Shown here: one piece after another, positions 48,937 to 57,648 of the stretch | Layout: each line of letters begins with the position of its first letter | How positions within the stretch are numbered: position 1 is the stretch's first letter | DNA from: Agromyces intestinalis | GTDB taxonomy: Bacteria; Actinomycetota; Actinomycetes; Actinomycetales; Microbacteriaceae | Reading direction: 5' to 3' | Length of the DNA stretch: 64,000 nt | Assembly: GCF_008365295.1 (NCBI RefSeq) | Contig: NZ_CP043505.1 | Span: 2,356,001-2,420,000, forward strand | Position numbers and translations under genes: made by a program | Notes under the pieces: model-generated | Database searches by the model: none | What the model saw: only the letters and a program-made list of their open reading frames with translations | Told to the model about the DNA's origin: nothing

Positions 48937-49824
48937 GTGCGGTGGGAACCGGAGGTCTCGCGGGGTGCGTGGGTTGCACCTCGGCTGGATCATGCGTGGG
49001 GCACGATGCACCTCGTCGTTCCGCGGGGATTCGAGGCGTACGTGCGCGTCTTCCATCCGATCGCGGCGCAACGGCCGGTCGGGGCGACGTGGGCCGAGGT
49101 GCGCGACGGCGCCTCACCCGACGGCTGGCAGCACCGCGCCGCCACCTGGGCTGAGGTCGCTGCCGACGCCGGGCTCACGTGGCATCCGCTCGTCCAATGG
49201 GAGCGCGTGCGCGACACCGACCCGCGCCGCGGCTCGTGGAACGGCATCCCGGGTCGAGACCACTGGCGCTACCACTCGCCCGACCAGGGCTCGCTCGAGC
49301 CCGAACTGCTCGCGTCGATCGCGGAGGTGCTCGCTCGCCACACGGCCACGCCGGACTCGGGATGCGCCGCGATCTGGGAGGGCTGGGGCGGGCTGTTCGG
49401 CCACGGCGTCCGGCGCCTGACGCTGGTCGCCGCGGATGATTCGACGGATGCGTCGGGGCAGGTCTCGGTCGATACGCCGCCGGCGGTACTCGGGCCCGAC
49501 GTCGAGTTCGGGCCGCGGCTGTCGTTGCCGATGCGGGAGCACCTGCTGTTCGACGCGGGCGTCGCCGAGTTCGCGGATGCCTCGTGGCCGACGCGTGCGC
49601 CATGGATCGCCGACCCCGCGCTGCGGGGCGAGTCGCCGAGCCTGCTCTGGCCCGACGACCTCGCCTGGGTGCTCGTCAGCGAGATCGACTTCGACTCGAC
49701 CGTAATCGGCGGCACTGCGGCGTGCATCGCCGATCTGCTCGGGCTTCCGGGCGTCGAGGCGTCGCAGATCCCCGAGGGCGCCGACCTCTCGATCGACGGC
49801 GATCGGGTCAACCCGCGCGCCTGA
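48937..49824 (+). CDS. conserved-looking hypothetical protein
   Basis: 295 residues, cytoplasmic, no signal peptide or membrane segment. Tryptophan-rich with blocks RGAWVAPRLDHAWGTMHLVVPRGFEAYVRVFHPI, AAIWEGWGGLFGHG and LLWPDDLAWVLVSEIDFDSTVIGGTAACIADLL. I recall similar unnamed actinobacterial proteins but cannot name a family or function. GTG 48937 is fixed by a TAGGGT box 6 bases upstream. Convergent with the glutaredoxin gene, 22 bases between stops. Confidence 0.8.
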   Translation: MRWEPEVSRGAWVAPRLDHAWGTMHLVVPRGFEAYVRVFHPIAAQRPVGATWAEVRDGASPDGWQHRAATWAEVAADAGLTWHPLVQWERVRDTDPRRGSWNGIPGRDHWRYHSPDQGSLEPELLASIAEVLARHTATPDSGCAAIWEGWGGLFGHGVRRLTLVAADDSTDASGQVSVDTPPAVLGPDVEFGPRLSLPMREHLLFDAGVAEFADASWPTRAPWIADPALRGESPSLLWPDDLAWVLVSEIDFDSTVIGGTAACIADLLGLPGVEASQIPEGADLSIDGDRVNPRA

Positions 49825-49846
49825 GGCCCAGATCAGCAGGCGGCGC

Positions 49847-50125
49847 TCAGGCGGTGAGGGCGCCGACCTCGTCGAGCTTGGCGCCGAGCTCGGCGTCGCT
49901 CGGCTCGGTGAAGTGCGTGCCGTCGGGGAACACGACCACCGGGATGTTCGTGCGGCCCGAGATCGCCTTGGCACGGTCGGCGCCGTCTTCGACCACCAGC
50001 AGGTCGACGTAGTCGTATTCGACACCACGACGGTCGAGCAGCGCCTTCGAGCGGCGGCAGTCGATGCACCAGTCGGCGCCGTACATCGTGATGCGGGCAG
50101 GGGTCAGGTCAGAGGGGGAACTCAT
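49847..50125 (-). CDS. glutaredoxin-like protein (mycoredoxin type)
   Basis: 92 residues with the thioredoxin fold of small actinobacterial glutaredoxins: ITMYGADWCIDCRRSKALLDRRGVEYDYVDL, redox pair Cys-Ile-Asp-Cys near residues 20-23, cis-Pro in NIPVVVFPDG. Likely reduces mixed disulfides of mycothiol or related thiols. The ATG follows a minus-strand TAGATT box by 6 bases. Transcribed in the same direction as the nuclease gene upstream but probably from its own promoter. Confidence 0.88.
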   Translation of the reverse strand: MSSPSDLTPARITMYGADWCIDCRRSKALLDRRGVEYDYVDLLVVEDGADRAKAISGRTNIPVVVFPDGTHFTEPSDAELGAKLDEVGALTA

Positions 50126-50131
50126 GCCATC

Positions 50132-50137
50132 AATCTA
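50132..50137 (-). promoter_or_regulatory. candidate -10 box TAGATT (leaderless start of glutaredoxin gene)
   Basis: Minus-strand TAGATT, 6-base spacer to ATG at 50125. Confidence 0.5.
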
Positions 50138-50276
50138 CGCAGCGAACCTGTGCGGTATTCCCAGCCAGGGCGGGCAGGCGTCGGGGCTGCTGCGGGGGGC
50201 GAGCCCGGTGACGGAATCGGTGCACGCGATTCGAGCCGACGATGTTCCTCGACGGCCCCAACACGGGCATCGAGGT

Positions 50277-53200
50277 TCAGACCCGCGCCGGCGCCCCGCG
50301 CTCGGCGCCGACGAGCCGCATGAACGCGCTCAGCTGCGCGACGCCGTCGGCATAGCGTGGCAGGCCTTCGAGCAGCCCGGGTGAATAGACGAGGTACGCC
50401 GCCCACTTCGCCCGCGACACCGCGACGTTCAGCCGGTTCTTCAGCAGCAGGAACTCGAGCCCGCGCGGCACGTCGGCCGCCGACGACGCCGCGAGCGAGA
50501 TGATCGCCACGACTGCCTCTTGGCCCTGGAACTTGTCGACCGTGCCGACCGGCACCCCGGTGTAGCCCGCGAGGTCGAGTGCGGTGCGCACGACCGCGAG
50601 CTGCGCGTTGTACGGCGTGACGACGATGAGGTCGGTCTGCTCGAGTGGCCGCCCGGCCTCGGTCACGATGCCGTCTGGCGTTTCGGATGCCTCGGACCAG
50701 TCGCGCCCGATGAGCGACGCGACGAGCTCGACGATCACCTGCGCCTCTTCGGGCGAGTAGGTGGCGTTGCCGACGTGCTCGATGGGTAGCGGCGTGAGCC
50801 CGGGCGCGACGCCGGCGAGCCGCCGCGCCGACGCGACGGGGTGCGAGCGCAACTCGCCCTCGTACGACAGTCGCGAGACGGGTGCGGCGATCTCGGGGTG
50901 CATGCGCCGGCTCTCGGCGAGGAAGTACCCGTACTCGGCGGGCAGCACGTCGTGCCCGTCGGCGATCCAGCCGAGTGCCGAGGTGTTGACGGGTTCGGGG
51001 TGCAGCGCCTGGCTCACCTGCGGCAGCTGCTGGGGGTCGCCGAGCAGCAGCAGGTTCTGCGTCGACACGGCGACCGCGATCGTGGAGGCGAGCGAGAACT
51101 GCCCGGCCTCGTCGATGACGAGCAGGTCGAGCGCGCCGCGCCCCACCCGGCGGGTGTTGCAGAAGTCCCAAGCGGTGCCGCCGATGACGAACCCCTCGGG
51201 GTGATCGCCGATGAAGTCGGCGAGCTTGTCTTTCTGCGTGAAGGCGGTGAACGGCGCGCGTTCGACCTCGTCGCCGCTGCGCACCGCCTTGCCGACGAGC
51301 GCGGGGTCGAGGCCGGCGTCGACCACGGCGCAGAGCACGTTCTCGACCACGGCGTGCGACTGGGCGACGACGCCCACCCGGTACCCGTGGTCGGCGACGA
51401 GCTTGGCGATCGCGTGCGACGCGAGGTAGGTCTTGCCGGTGCCGGGAGGGCCTTGCACGGCGAGGTACGACCGGTCGAGGCGGCGCACCGATTGGACCAC
51501 CTCGGCGACCACGTCGCCGCCCTCGACGTGCGGGACGAGCCCGCCGCGGGCGCGCGGCGGAAGCCGCCGCAGGATGTCGATCGCCGGCCCATGCGGCAGG
51601 GCGGGCGCGACCTTCGGCGAGCCGCCGAGGCCCGCCACGATCGGCGATGCCCACTCGGCGATCGCCTCGCGCAGCTTGTCGGCGCGCGGCGGCCGGCCGG
51701 GCGTGACGGCGAACGGCAGCGGATGCCACGGGTCGGCGCCGGCGACCGACGACTCCTCGACGACGATGCCGAGTTCGGTGGCCTCGACCACGGTGGCGTC
51801 GGTCCACGCGCGCTGGCCCGGCCGGAACGTGTTCGACGGCATGGGTGCGGGCCACTCGTAGAGCAGGAAGACCTCGGTGCCCGGCGTGAACCGCGACCCG
51901 GGTGCCACCCGCCCCTCGAGACGCAGCACCCGGCGCGCCTTGCGCCAGTTCGGTTCTTCGTGCCACTGCTGGCCCACCGCCGAGCGCAGGGGGTCGACGA
52001 CGAGCACGTCGCGCTGGTCTTCCCACGTCTCGACGGGCTGGTCGGTGCGCAGGAAGTGCGCCCACCAGAAGCTCTTGTCTTCGCGCTGGTGGTAGTCGAT
52101 CGCCGCCGAGGCGAGTGCGATCGCGGTGTGATCGGCGTCGCGTTCGCGGCCGGGCTCGCGCGGGCCGGCCGCCTCGCGCAGCGCCGCGGCGAGCGGGCTC
52201 GGGTCATAGACCTTGGCGCCGCCGAGCTCGGCGAGGTAGCGGGGCGGAACGGGCTCGACGCCCTCGCGACGGGCGAGCGCGAGCAGCCAGTCTCGCAGCC
52301 GCCTGGTCGACACGCAGTCGTACCGGTTGTACTCGGCGAGGTCGTCGAGAATGGCCTGCGCTTGGTCGGTCGCGCCCGGCCGCCCCGACTCGGCGAGCTC
52401 GCGCGAGCGCACGTACTCGGTGATCGAGTCGCCGCCCGACTTCACGTCGGCCTCGCGCAGCTCGGCGCCCATGTAGAGCGGCTCGAGCTTCTTGATCGAG
52501 TACGACCGGCTGCCGACCCGCACCGCGCGTTTGACGATGGGGTAGAGGTCGACGAGCACGCCGTCGGCGAGCAGCTGGTCGACGTCGGCCTCGCCGACGC
52601 CGTGGCGCGCGGCGATGGAGGTGAGGTGCGTGCGCTCGTACGACGCGTAGTGGTAGATGTGCAGGTCGGGGTGCTGCGCCCGGCGCAGCTTGACGAACTC
52701 GAGGAACCGCACGAGCGCCTCGCGCTCTTCGGCGAACGAGTGCGCCCAGAACGCGGTGTACGCGTCGTGCACGTCGACCATGCCCCACAGGTAGTCGAGG
52801 TTCCACCGGGTGCCGTCGCCCTCGGTGTAGAGCGGATCGCCCTCGAAGTCGAAGAACAGGTCGCCGGGGTTCGGCTCGGGGATCGCCGCGAGCGCACCGG
52901 CCTCGCGCACCGCGACGGGCGGCGGAAGCGGCGGATCGTCGGGGCCGCGCAGCCCGGATGCCTCGGCGTCGCGTTCGGCCGCCTCGGCCGCGAGTTGCAG
53001 ACGCGCCTGTTCGCGCAGGCCGTCGAGCGTGGCGTCCATGAGGTGCGGAACCGGGCCGGTGGACGCCGCGAGCGCGTCGATCGTGCGGATGCCGACCGCG
53101 GCGAGCGGGTCGCGCTGCGTGACGCGGAGGCCGCCGACCATGAGCACGTCGCGCGAGGCCTGCACCTCGAGCTCGCAGGTGGGGCAGCGCCCGTCGTGCG

Positions 53201-53849
53201 CGTAGCGCGGATCGCCCCACCGCACCGGGTCGGGATCGGCGAGGCGCTCGGCGACGATGGCGTGGAGGCGCGCGACCCGCTCGCGGTACACCGGGCGGAT
53301 GTCGTCGAGCAGGTGCACGCTCGAGGTGCCGTCGCCGAGCAGCAGCTCGACGGTGTCGTCGCGGGGGATGCCGAGCCGGTCGAGCTGGTCGGCGTACGCT
53401 GCGAGCTGCAGCAGCGCGGTGACCCGGGCATGCCGGGCGAGCTTGGAGTCTTGCACGCGGTAGCGCCCGTCGGGCCGTCGCACCAGGAAGTCGGCGAACC
53501 CCACGAACCCGTCGTCGCGGAACATGGCCTGGTACACGACGGGTGCGCCGCCCTCGAGCGCGTCGATCGTCGCCGCGACCGCCGCCTCGACCGCGGGCAG
53601 GTCGCGAACGCTGGGCTGCTCGATCTCGACGACCGCGTCGCCGAACTCGTCGCGATACCGCTCGAGCACTCGCAGTTCGTGTTCGGTGCCCAGCTGCCCG
53701 GCGCGTCGCAGCATCTCGTCGTCGGGTGCCTCGAACAGCGTGTCGCGGCCGAGCTTGACGTCGAGCTCGCGCAGGAACGCGAACTCGCAGTCGGACGCCT
53801 TCTTCAGATCGCTCGCACTCGTGACGACTCGCCCGTCTTCGACGTACAT
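50277..53849 (-). CDS. TM0106-family RecB-like nuclease / exonuclease-like / helicase fusion
   Basis: 1190 residues. N-terminal ~330: RecB/Cas4-like nuclease (KKASDCEFAFLRELD, LVRRPDGRYRVQDSKLARHA with the D-x-K core, late CPTC pair, consistent with an Fe-S site). Middle ~335-530: RNase-H/DnaQ-like exonuclease domain (GDLFFDFEGDPLY, LHIYHYASYERTHL, LAEYNRYDCVSTRRLRDWL). C-terminal: SF1B helicase, Walker A QGPPGTGKTYLASH, Walker B VIDEAGQFSLA, later LLLGDPQQLPQVSQ, TVDKFQGQEA and LNVAVSRAKWAAYLVYS. Dna2-like logic for DNA or RNA processing; biological role not established. GAGGAG precedes the ATG. Confidence 0.9.
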   Translation of the reverse strand: MYVEDGRVVTSASDLKKASDCEFAFLRELDVKLGRDTLFEAPDDEMLRRAGQLGTEHELRVLERYRDEFGDAVVEIEQPSVRDLPAVEAAVAATIDALEGGAPVVYQAMFRDDGFVGFADFLVRRPDGRYRVQDSKLARHARVTALLQLAAYADQLDRLGIPRDDTVELLLGDGTSSVHLLDDIRPVYRERVARLHAIVAERLADPDPVRWGDPRYAHDGRCPTCELEVQASRDVLMVGGLRVTQRDPLAAVGIRTIDALAASTGPVPHLMDATLDGLREQARLQLAAEAAERDAEASGLRGPDDPPLPPPVAVREAGALAAIPEPNPGDLFFDFEGDPLYTEGDGTRWNLDYLWGMVDVHDAYTAFWAHSFAEEREALVRFLEFVKLRRAQHPDLHIYHYASYERTHLTSIAARHGVGEADVDQLLADGVLVDLYPIVKRAVRVGSRSYSIKKLEPLYMGAELREADVKSGGDSITEYVRSRELAESGRPGATDQAQAILDDLAEYNRYDCVSTRRLRDWLLALARREGVEPVPPRYLAELGGAKVYDPSPLAAALREAAGPREPGRERDADHTAIALASAAIDYHQREDKSFWWAHFLRTDQPVETWEDQRDVLVVDPLRSAVGQQWHEEPNWRKARRVLRLEGRVAPGSRFTPGTEVFLLYEWPAPMPSNTFRPGQRAWTDATVVEATELGIVVEESSVAGADPWHPLPFAVTPGRPPRADKLREAIAEWASPIVAGLGGSPKVAPALPHGPAIDILRRLPPRARGGLVPHVEGGDVVAEVVQSVRRLDRSYLAVQGPPGTGKTYLASHAIAKLVADHGYRVGVVAQSHAVVENVLCAVVDAGLDPALVGKAVRSGDEVERAPFTAFTQKDKLADFIGDHPEGFVIGGTAWDFCNTRRVGRGALDLLVIDEAGQFSLASTIAVAVSTQNLLLLGDPQQLPQVSQALHPEPVNTSALGWIADGHDVLPAEYGYFLAESRRMHPEIAAPVSRLSYEGELRSHPVASARRLAGVAPGLTPLPIEHVGNATYSPEEAQVIVELVASLIGRDWSEASETPDGIVTEAGRPLEQTDLIVVTPYNAQLAVVRTALDLAGYTGVPVGTVDKFQGQEAVVAIISLAASSAADVPRGLEFLLLKNRLNVAVSRAKWAAYLVYSPGLLEGLPRYADGVAQLSAFMRLVGAERGAPARV

Positions 53850-53876
53850 GCGACCCCATCTCCTCGTGTGCTGCCC

Positions 53877-53882
53877 ACGTTA
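53877..53882 (-). promoter_or_regulatory. candidate -10 box TAACGT for the nuclease-helicase gene
   Basis: Minus-strand TAACGT about 28 bases before ATG 53849; the leader contains GAGGAG. Confidence 0.4.
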
Positions 53883-53960
53883 GCCGCGGCATCCGACATC
53901 GAGGGGCGGGGCGTCCACCATGCGTCGGATGCCCCGCGGCCGCGCCGTGCGAAGCATCCG

Positions 53961-53990
53961 CCGTGACATCCGCCGTGACATCCGGCGGCG
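53961..53990. promoter_or_regulatory. tandem ccgtgacatccg repeat with G/C dyad upstream of DUF2207 gene
   Basis: Two perfect 12-base copies (53961-53972, 53973-53984) run into ggcgg, forming CCGCC...GGCGG arms. It sits about 35-60 bases upstream of the DUF2207 -10 box in the divergent region 53850-54033 and may bind a regulator. Confidence 0.4.
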
Positions 53991-54021
53991 GATCCGATCG
54001 ACCGCCACGCCCGTGACTGCC

Positions 54022-54027
54022 TAGGCT
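54022..54027 (+). promoter_or_regulatory. candidate -10 box TAGGCT (leaderless start of 54034)
   Basis: TAGGCT, 6-base spacer, GTG start. Confidence 0.55.
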
Positions 54028-54033
54028 GGGCGC

Positions 54034-55923
54034 GTGAGCACTCGTGTGCGACTTCTCGTCGCGGCCGCCACCGCGGCCGCGCTGGCACTCGTCGCGCCCG
54101 CTGCCGCCGGCGCGACCGAACCGACCTCTCGCGTGGCGTCCGCCCCCGCCGCGCCCGTCCTCGCCGCGCCCGTCGCGACCGGTGTCGACGACTTCACCTT
54201 CGCCTCGTTCCACGCCGATTACGACCTCGGCCGCGACGCCGAGGGGCGCTCGACGCTCACGACCGTCGAGACGCTGGTGGCGCTGTTCCCCGACTTCGAC
54301 CAGAACCGCGGCATCGTGCGCCAGCTCGTCGACGTCTACGACGGGCACCCCACCGACCTGCAGGTGGTGTCGGTGACGGATGCCTCGGGTGCACCTGTGC
54401 ACTGGGAGATCGAGTCCGAGGAGGACGGCATCATCTTCCTCGCGCTCGGCACCGACGAGTACGTCCACGGCGAGCAGACCTATGTGATCACCTATACGCA
54501 GCGCAACGTCACCCGCCACTACGCCGACACGAACGCCGACGAGTTCTACTGGGACGTCAACGGCGAAGGGTGGGCGCAGCCGTTCGGCGAGGTGACCGCC
54601 GACGTGCACGTCGACGACGAACTGCTCGCCGCGGCGACCGGCGGCACCGACGCGGTGGCCGGCTCGTTCGGGTCCGACAACCCGGCGACGATCACGCCGA
54701 CCGACGACGGCTGGACGGTCGCGGCGTCGAACGTCGGCCCGTACCAGACGCTCACCTTCGCGATCGGGTTCGAGCCGGGCACGTTCACGCCGCGCGACGA
54801 CGGGTTCTTCGCCGGGCCGTGGCCCACGCTGTCGGCGGTCGCGGCGCTCCTCGCGGTGCTCGCCGCGATCGGCGCGGCGGTCGTGCGCGTCACGAGGCTG
54901 CGCGACGCGCCCGGGCGGCCCACGATCATCGCCGAGTACCTGCCGCCGCCCGGCCTCAGCATCCCGGTGGCCGCGGCGCTGCTGCGCTCGCCGCACGACC
55001 CGATCACCGCCGAACTGCTGCAGCTCGCGGTCATCGGCCGCATGCGCGTCGTCGAGCAGCCCGCGCAGGGATGGTTCTCACGCAAGCCGGTCTACGTGCT
55101 GCAGTACCTCGCGGGCCCCGCGCCCGAGGCGCCGGTGCGGCGGCTGCGCCGGCCCGAGGCGACCCCCGACGACGAGCGCGCGCTGCACGCCGTGTTCGGT
55201 CGCAACCTGGTGCACGGCGAGTACCGCTCGCTGGGCGAGCGCAACGAGTCGATCGGCAACTCGCTGCGCGCGCTGATCCAGTCGGGTCGCAGCGCCGCGA
55301 CCGCGCAGGGGCTGCGACGCAAGCGGTCGTTCGGCGCCTCGGCACTCGCGTGGGGGCTGGGCGGGCTGGGCGCGGTGCTCGCGTTCGTGTTCGCCGTGCT
55401 CGCGGCCGAGCATGTCGTGGGCGGTTGGTGGCCGTGGATCGGCGTCACGGTGGCGATCGCCGCGGCGCTGGCCGCGGTCGGTCTGGTGTCGAAGTGGCCG
55501 TACGAGGCGCAGGGCGCCGAGCTGCGCGACCACCTCGCCGGGCTCGACCTCTACATCCGCCTCGCCGAGGCCGATCGCATCCGCGTGCTGCAGTCGCCGC
55601 AGGGCGCGCTGCGCGAACCGATCGCGGCCGACGACCCGGGCCAAGTGCTCGAGCTCACCGAGCGGCTGCTGCCGTGGGCGGTGCTGCTCGGCCACGAGCG
55701 CGAGTGGGCCGACGTGCTCGGTCGCGCCTACGAGCAGGCCGGCCGCGAACCCGACTGGTACGTCGGATCGCACCCCTTCTCGACGGCGGTGTTCGTCTCG
55801 TCGCTCAGCAGCATGTCGCAGAGCACGACGGCGTCGTTCGCGAGCTCGAGCTCGAGCGGCGGGTCGGGCGGCGGGGCGTCGGCCGGCGGCGGAGGCGGGG
55901 GAGGCGGCGGAGGCGGTCGCTGA
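54034..55923 (+). CDS. DUF2207 membrane protein
   Basis: 629 residues. Signal peptide (~1-30), extracellular beta-rich DUF2207 domain (~45-245: FTFASFHADYDLGRDAEGRSTLTTVETLVALFP, TYVITYTQRNVTRHYADTNADEFYWDVNGEGWAQPFGEVTADV), transmembrane helix ~265-285, cytoplasmic region with predicted winged-helix-like SIPVAAALLRSPHDPITAELLQLAVIGRMRV, two further helices ~430-480, and a Ser/Gly-rich tail ending in an 11-Gly run. Family function unknown, envelope-associated. The GTG start is fixed by the -10 box. Confidence 0.9.
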   Translation: MSTRVRLLVAAATAAALALVAPAAAGATEPTSRVASAPAAPVLAAPVATGVDDFTFASFHADYDLGRDAEGRSTLTTVETLVALFPDFDQNRGIVRQLVDVYDGHPTDLQVVSVTDASGAPVHWEIESEEDGIIFLALGTDEYVHGEQTYVITYTQRNVTRHYADTNADEFYWDVNGEGWAQPFGEVTADVHVDDELLAAATGGTDAVAGSFGSDNPATITPTDDGWTVAASNVGPYQTLTFAIGFEPGTFTPRDDGFFAGPWPTLSAVAALLAVLAAIGAAVVRVTRLRDAPGRPTIIAEYLPPPGLSIPVAAALLRSPHDPITAELLQLAVIGRMRVVEQPAQGWFSRKPVYVLQYLAGPAPEAPVRRLRRPEATPDDERALHAVFGRNLVHGEYRSLGERNESIGNSLRALIQSGRSAATAQGLRRKRSFGASALAWGLGGLGAVLAFVFAVLAAEHVVGGWWPWIGVTVAIAAALAAVGLVSKWPYEAQGAELRDHLAGLDLYIRLAEADRIRVLQSPQGALREPIAADDPGQVLELTERLLPWAVLLGHEREWADVLGRAYEQAGREPDWYVGSHPFSTAVFVSSLSSMSQSTTASFASSSSSGGSGGGASAGGGGGGGGGGGR

Positions 55924-56004
55924 GCGGATGCCTCGGGCGCGTGCCTGGGCGGATGCCCCGCGGCGGCCGCCCCGAGCGGAGGCCTCGGCCGCGCGCCTGC
56001 CTGC

Positions 56005-57570
56005 TCATCCCACCGTGACGTCGATCGTGTGCCACCCGGTCGCACCGTCGGGCACGACGGGCGCGATCTCGTCGGTCTGCACCTCGCCGTCGCGGCCGGT
56101 CGCGCGTACCCGCAGGGCGTGCGATCCGGCGGCGGCGTCCCACGTCCATCGCCACTGCACCCAGGTGTCGTCCGAGATCGCGGTGGCGAGCTCGGCGTCG
56201 TGCCACGGCCCGTCGTCGACCTGCACCTCGACCCGCCCGACGCCGACGTGCTGATGCCAGGCGACCCCGGCGACCACGATCGGGCCGGTCGCGACCGTCG
56301 ACCCGCGCCGCGGCACGTCGATGCGGCTCGAGAGCTTCACGGGCCCCTCGGCGCTCCAGCCGCGATCGGTCCAGTAGGCGGATGCCGCACTGAATCTCGT
56401 GACCTCGAGTTCGGTGACCCACTTCGTGGCGGACACGTAGCCGAACAGGCCCGGCACCACCATGCGCACGGGGAACCCGTGCTCGAGCGGCAGCGGTTCG
56501 CCGTTCATCCCGATCGCGAGGATCGCGTCGAGGTCGGGATCCTGCAGCGCCGACAGCGGCGTGCCCGCCGTGAAGCCGTCGATGCTGCGGCTCAGCACCA
56601 TGTCGGCACCGGCCGTCGGTTGCGCGCGTGCGAGCAGGTCGCGGATCGGCGTGCCGAGCCAGACGGCGTTGCCGATCAGGTCGCCGCCGACCTCGTTCGA
56701 CACGCACGCGAGGGTGATGATGCGCTCGGCCATCGGCAGCGCGAGCAGGTCGTCCCAGGTCAGCACGACCTCGTCGGCGACCTCGCCGTGGATCCGCAGC
56801 GACCACTCGGCGGGGTCGACCTCGGGCACGCGCAGCGCCGTGTCGATGCGGTAGAAGTCGGCGTTCGGCGTGACGAGCGGCGTGAGGCCGTCGACGTCGA
56901 ACGCGGCGCCCGCCGGGATCGCGGCGGTCGTGGCGGGCGTCGGAAGGCGCACGGCTTCGCGCACCGCCTGCACCGCGCGGCGCCCCGCCTGCGCCGCGTA
57001 TCCGCCGAGCGCGGCGAGTACGCCGATCGCCGCCGCGCCACTCGCCCAGGTGAGGAAGCGTCGGCGGTCGGGGGCCGCGGTCGCGAGGTCGTCGGATGCC
57101 CCGGTGTCGACGTGCGACGCGCCGACTCCGTCGATGCGACGCACGAGCAGCATGACCGCGATCGCCCCGGCGGCACCCGCCACGAGCGATGGGCCGATCG
57201 CGAGCGGGCTCGCGCCCGTGCGGGTCGCCGCGGCGACCGCACCCGCGACGCCGAGCGCGCCGAACACCACGCGCCCCCAGGGCGGCCGCACGTGTTCGAG
57301 CAGGCCCGCACCGGCCGCGACCGCGGCGAGCACGAGTGCGATGCCGATGAGCAGGGCGATCTTGTCGGCCGTGCCGAACAGGGTGATCGCGGCATCCTTC
57401 GCCCACGGCGGCGCCAGGTCGATGATGGCCGAGCCGACGACCACGAACGGACCCGAGCCCGGTGCGATGAGCGCCGCGGTGAGCTCGCCGACGCCGGCCG
57501 CGAACGCGGCCGCGGCGACGCCGGCGATCGCGGCGAGCCATCCGTGCCGTGCTCGGGCCGTGGCGGACAT
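56005..57570 (-). CDS. membrane-fused molybdopterin oxidoreductase, sulfite-oxidase family
   Basis: 521 residues. Four or five N-terminal transmembrane helices (~1-150) and a further hydrophobic segment after DRRRFLTWASGAAAIGVLAALGGYAAQ (~175-195), which resembles a twin-arginine-like anchor. The rest is the sulfite-oxidase molybdopterin domain: WSLRIHGEVADEVVLTWDDLLALP, TLACVSNEVGGDLIGNAVWLGTPIRDLL with Cys as Mo ligand, GFPVRMVVPGLFGYVSATKWV; then the dimerisation Ig-like domain (VGVGRVEVQVDDGPWHDAEL). Probably faces outside. Substrate could be sulfite or an oxidised amino-acid side chain; unknown. ATG follows TACGCT by 6 bases. Confidence 0.9.
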   Translation of the reverse strand: MSATARARHGWLAAIAGVAAAAFAAGVGELTAALIAPGSGPFVVVGSAIIDLAPPWAKDAAITLFGTADKIALLIGIALVLAAVAAGAGLLEHVRPPWGRVVFGALGVAGAVAAATRTGASPLAIGPSLVAGAAGAIAVMLLVRRIDGVGASHVDTGASDDLATAAPDRRRFLTWASGAAAIGVLAALGGYAAQAGRRAVQAVREAVRLPTPATTAAIPAGAAFDVDGLTPLVTPNADFYRIDTALRVPEVDPAEWSLRIHGEVADEVVLTWDDLLALPMAERIITLACVSNEVGGDLIGNAVWLGTPIRDLLARAQPTAGADMVLSRSIDGFTAGTPLSALQDPDLDAILAIGMNGEPLPLEHGFPVRMVVPGLFGYVSATKWVTELEVTRFSAASAYWTDRGWSAEGPVKLSSRIDVPRRGSTVATGPIVVAGVAWHQHVGVGRVEVQVDDGPWHDAELATAISDDTWVQWRWTWDAAAGSHALRVRATGRDGEVQTDEIAPVVPDGATGWHTIDVTVG

Positions 57571-57576
57571 GGCCGC

Positions 57577-57582
57577 AGCGTA
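57577..57582 (-). promoter_or_regulatory. candidate -10 box TACGCT (leaderless start of molybdoenzyme gene)
   Basis: Minus-strand TACGCT, 6-base spacer to ATG 57570. Confidence 0.48.
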
Positions 57583-57616
57583 CTCCGCGAACCCGAACCC
57601 GACCCCTCGCCCGGCC

Positions 57617-57622
57617 TAGGGT
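57617..57622 (+). promoter_or_regulatory. candidate -10 box TAGGGT for the MDR reductase gene
   Basis: TAGGGT 26 bases before GTG 57649; the leader contains GAGGAGGT at 57638-57645, a near-ideal ribosome site. Confidence 0.5.
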
Positions 57623-57648
57623 GGAGACAGCCCGATCGAGGAGGTTCC

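Noticed and set aside
50841-53966. Open frame of 1041 codons on the plus strand
   Set aside because: Antisense shadow of the nuclease-helicase gene; no motif and biased composition.
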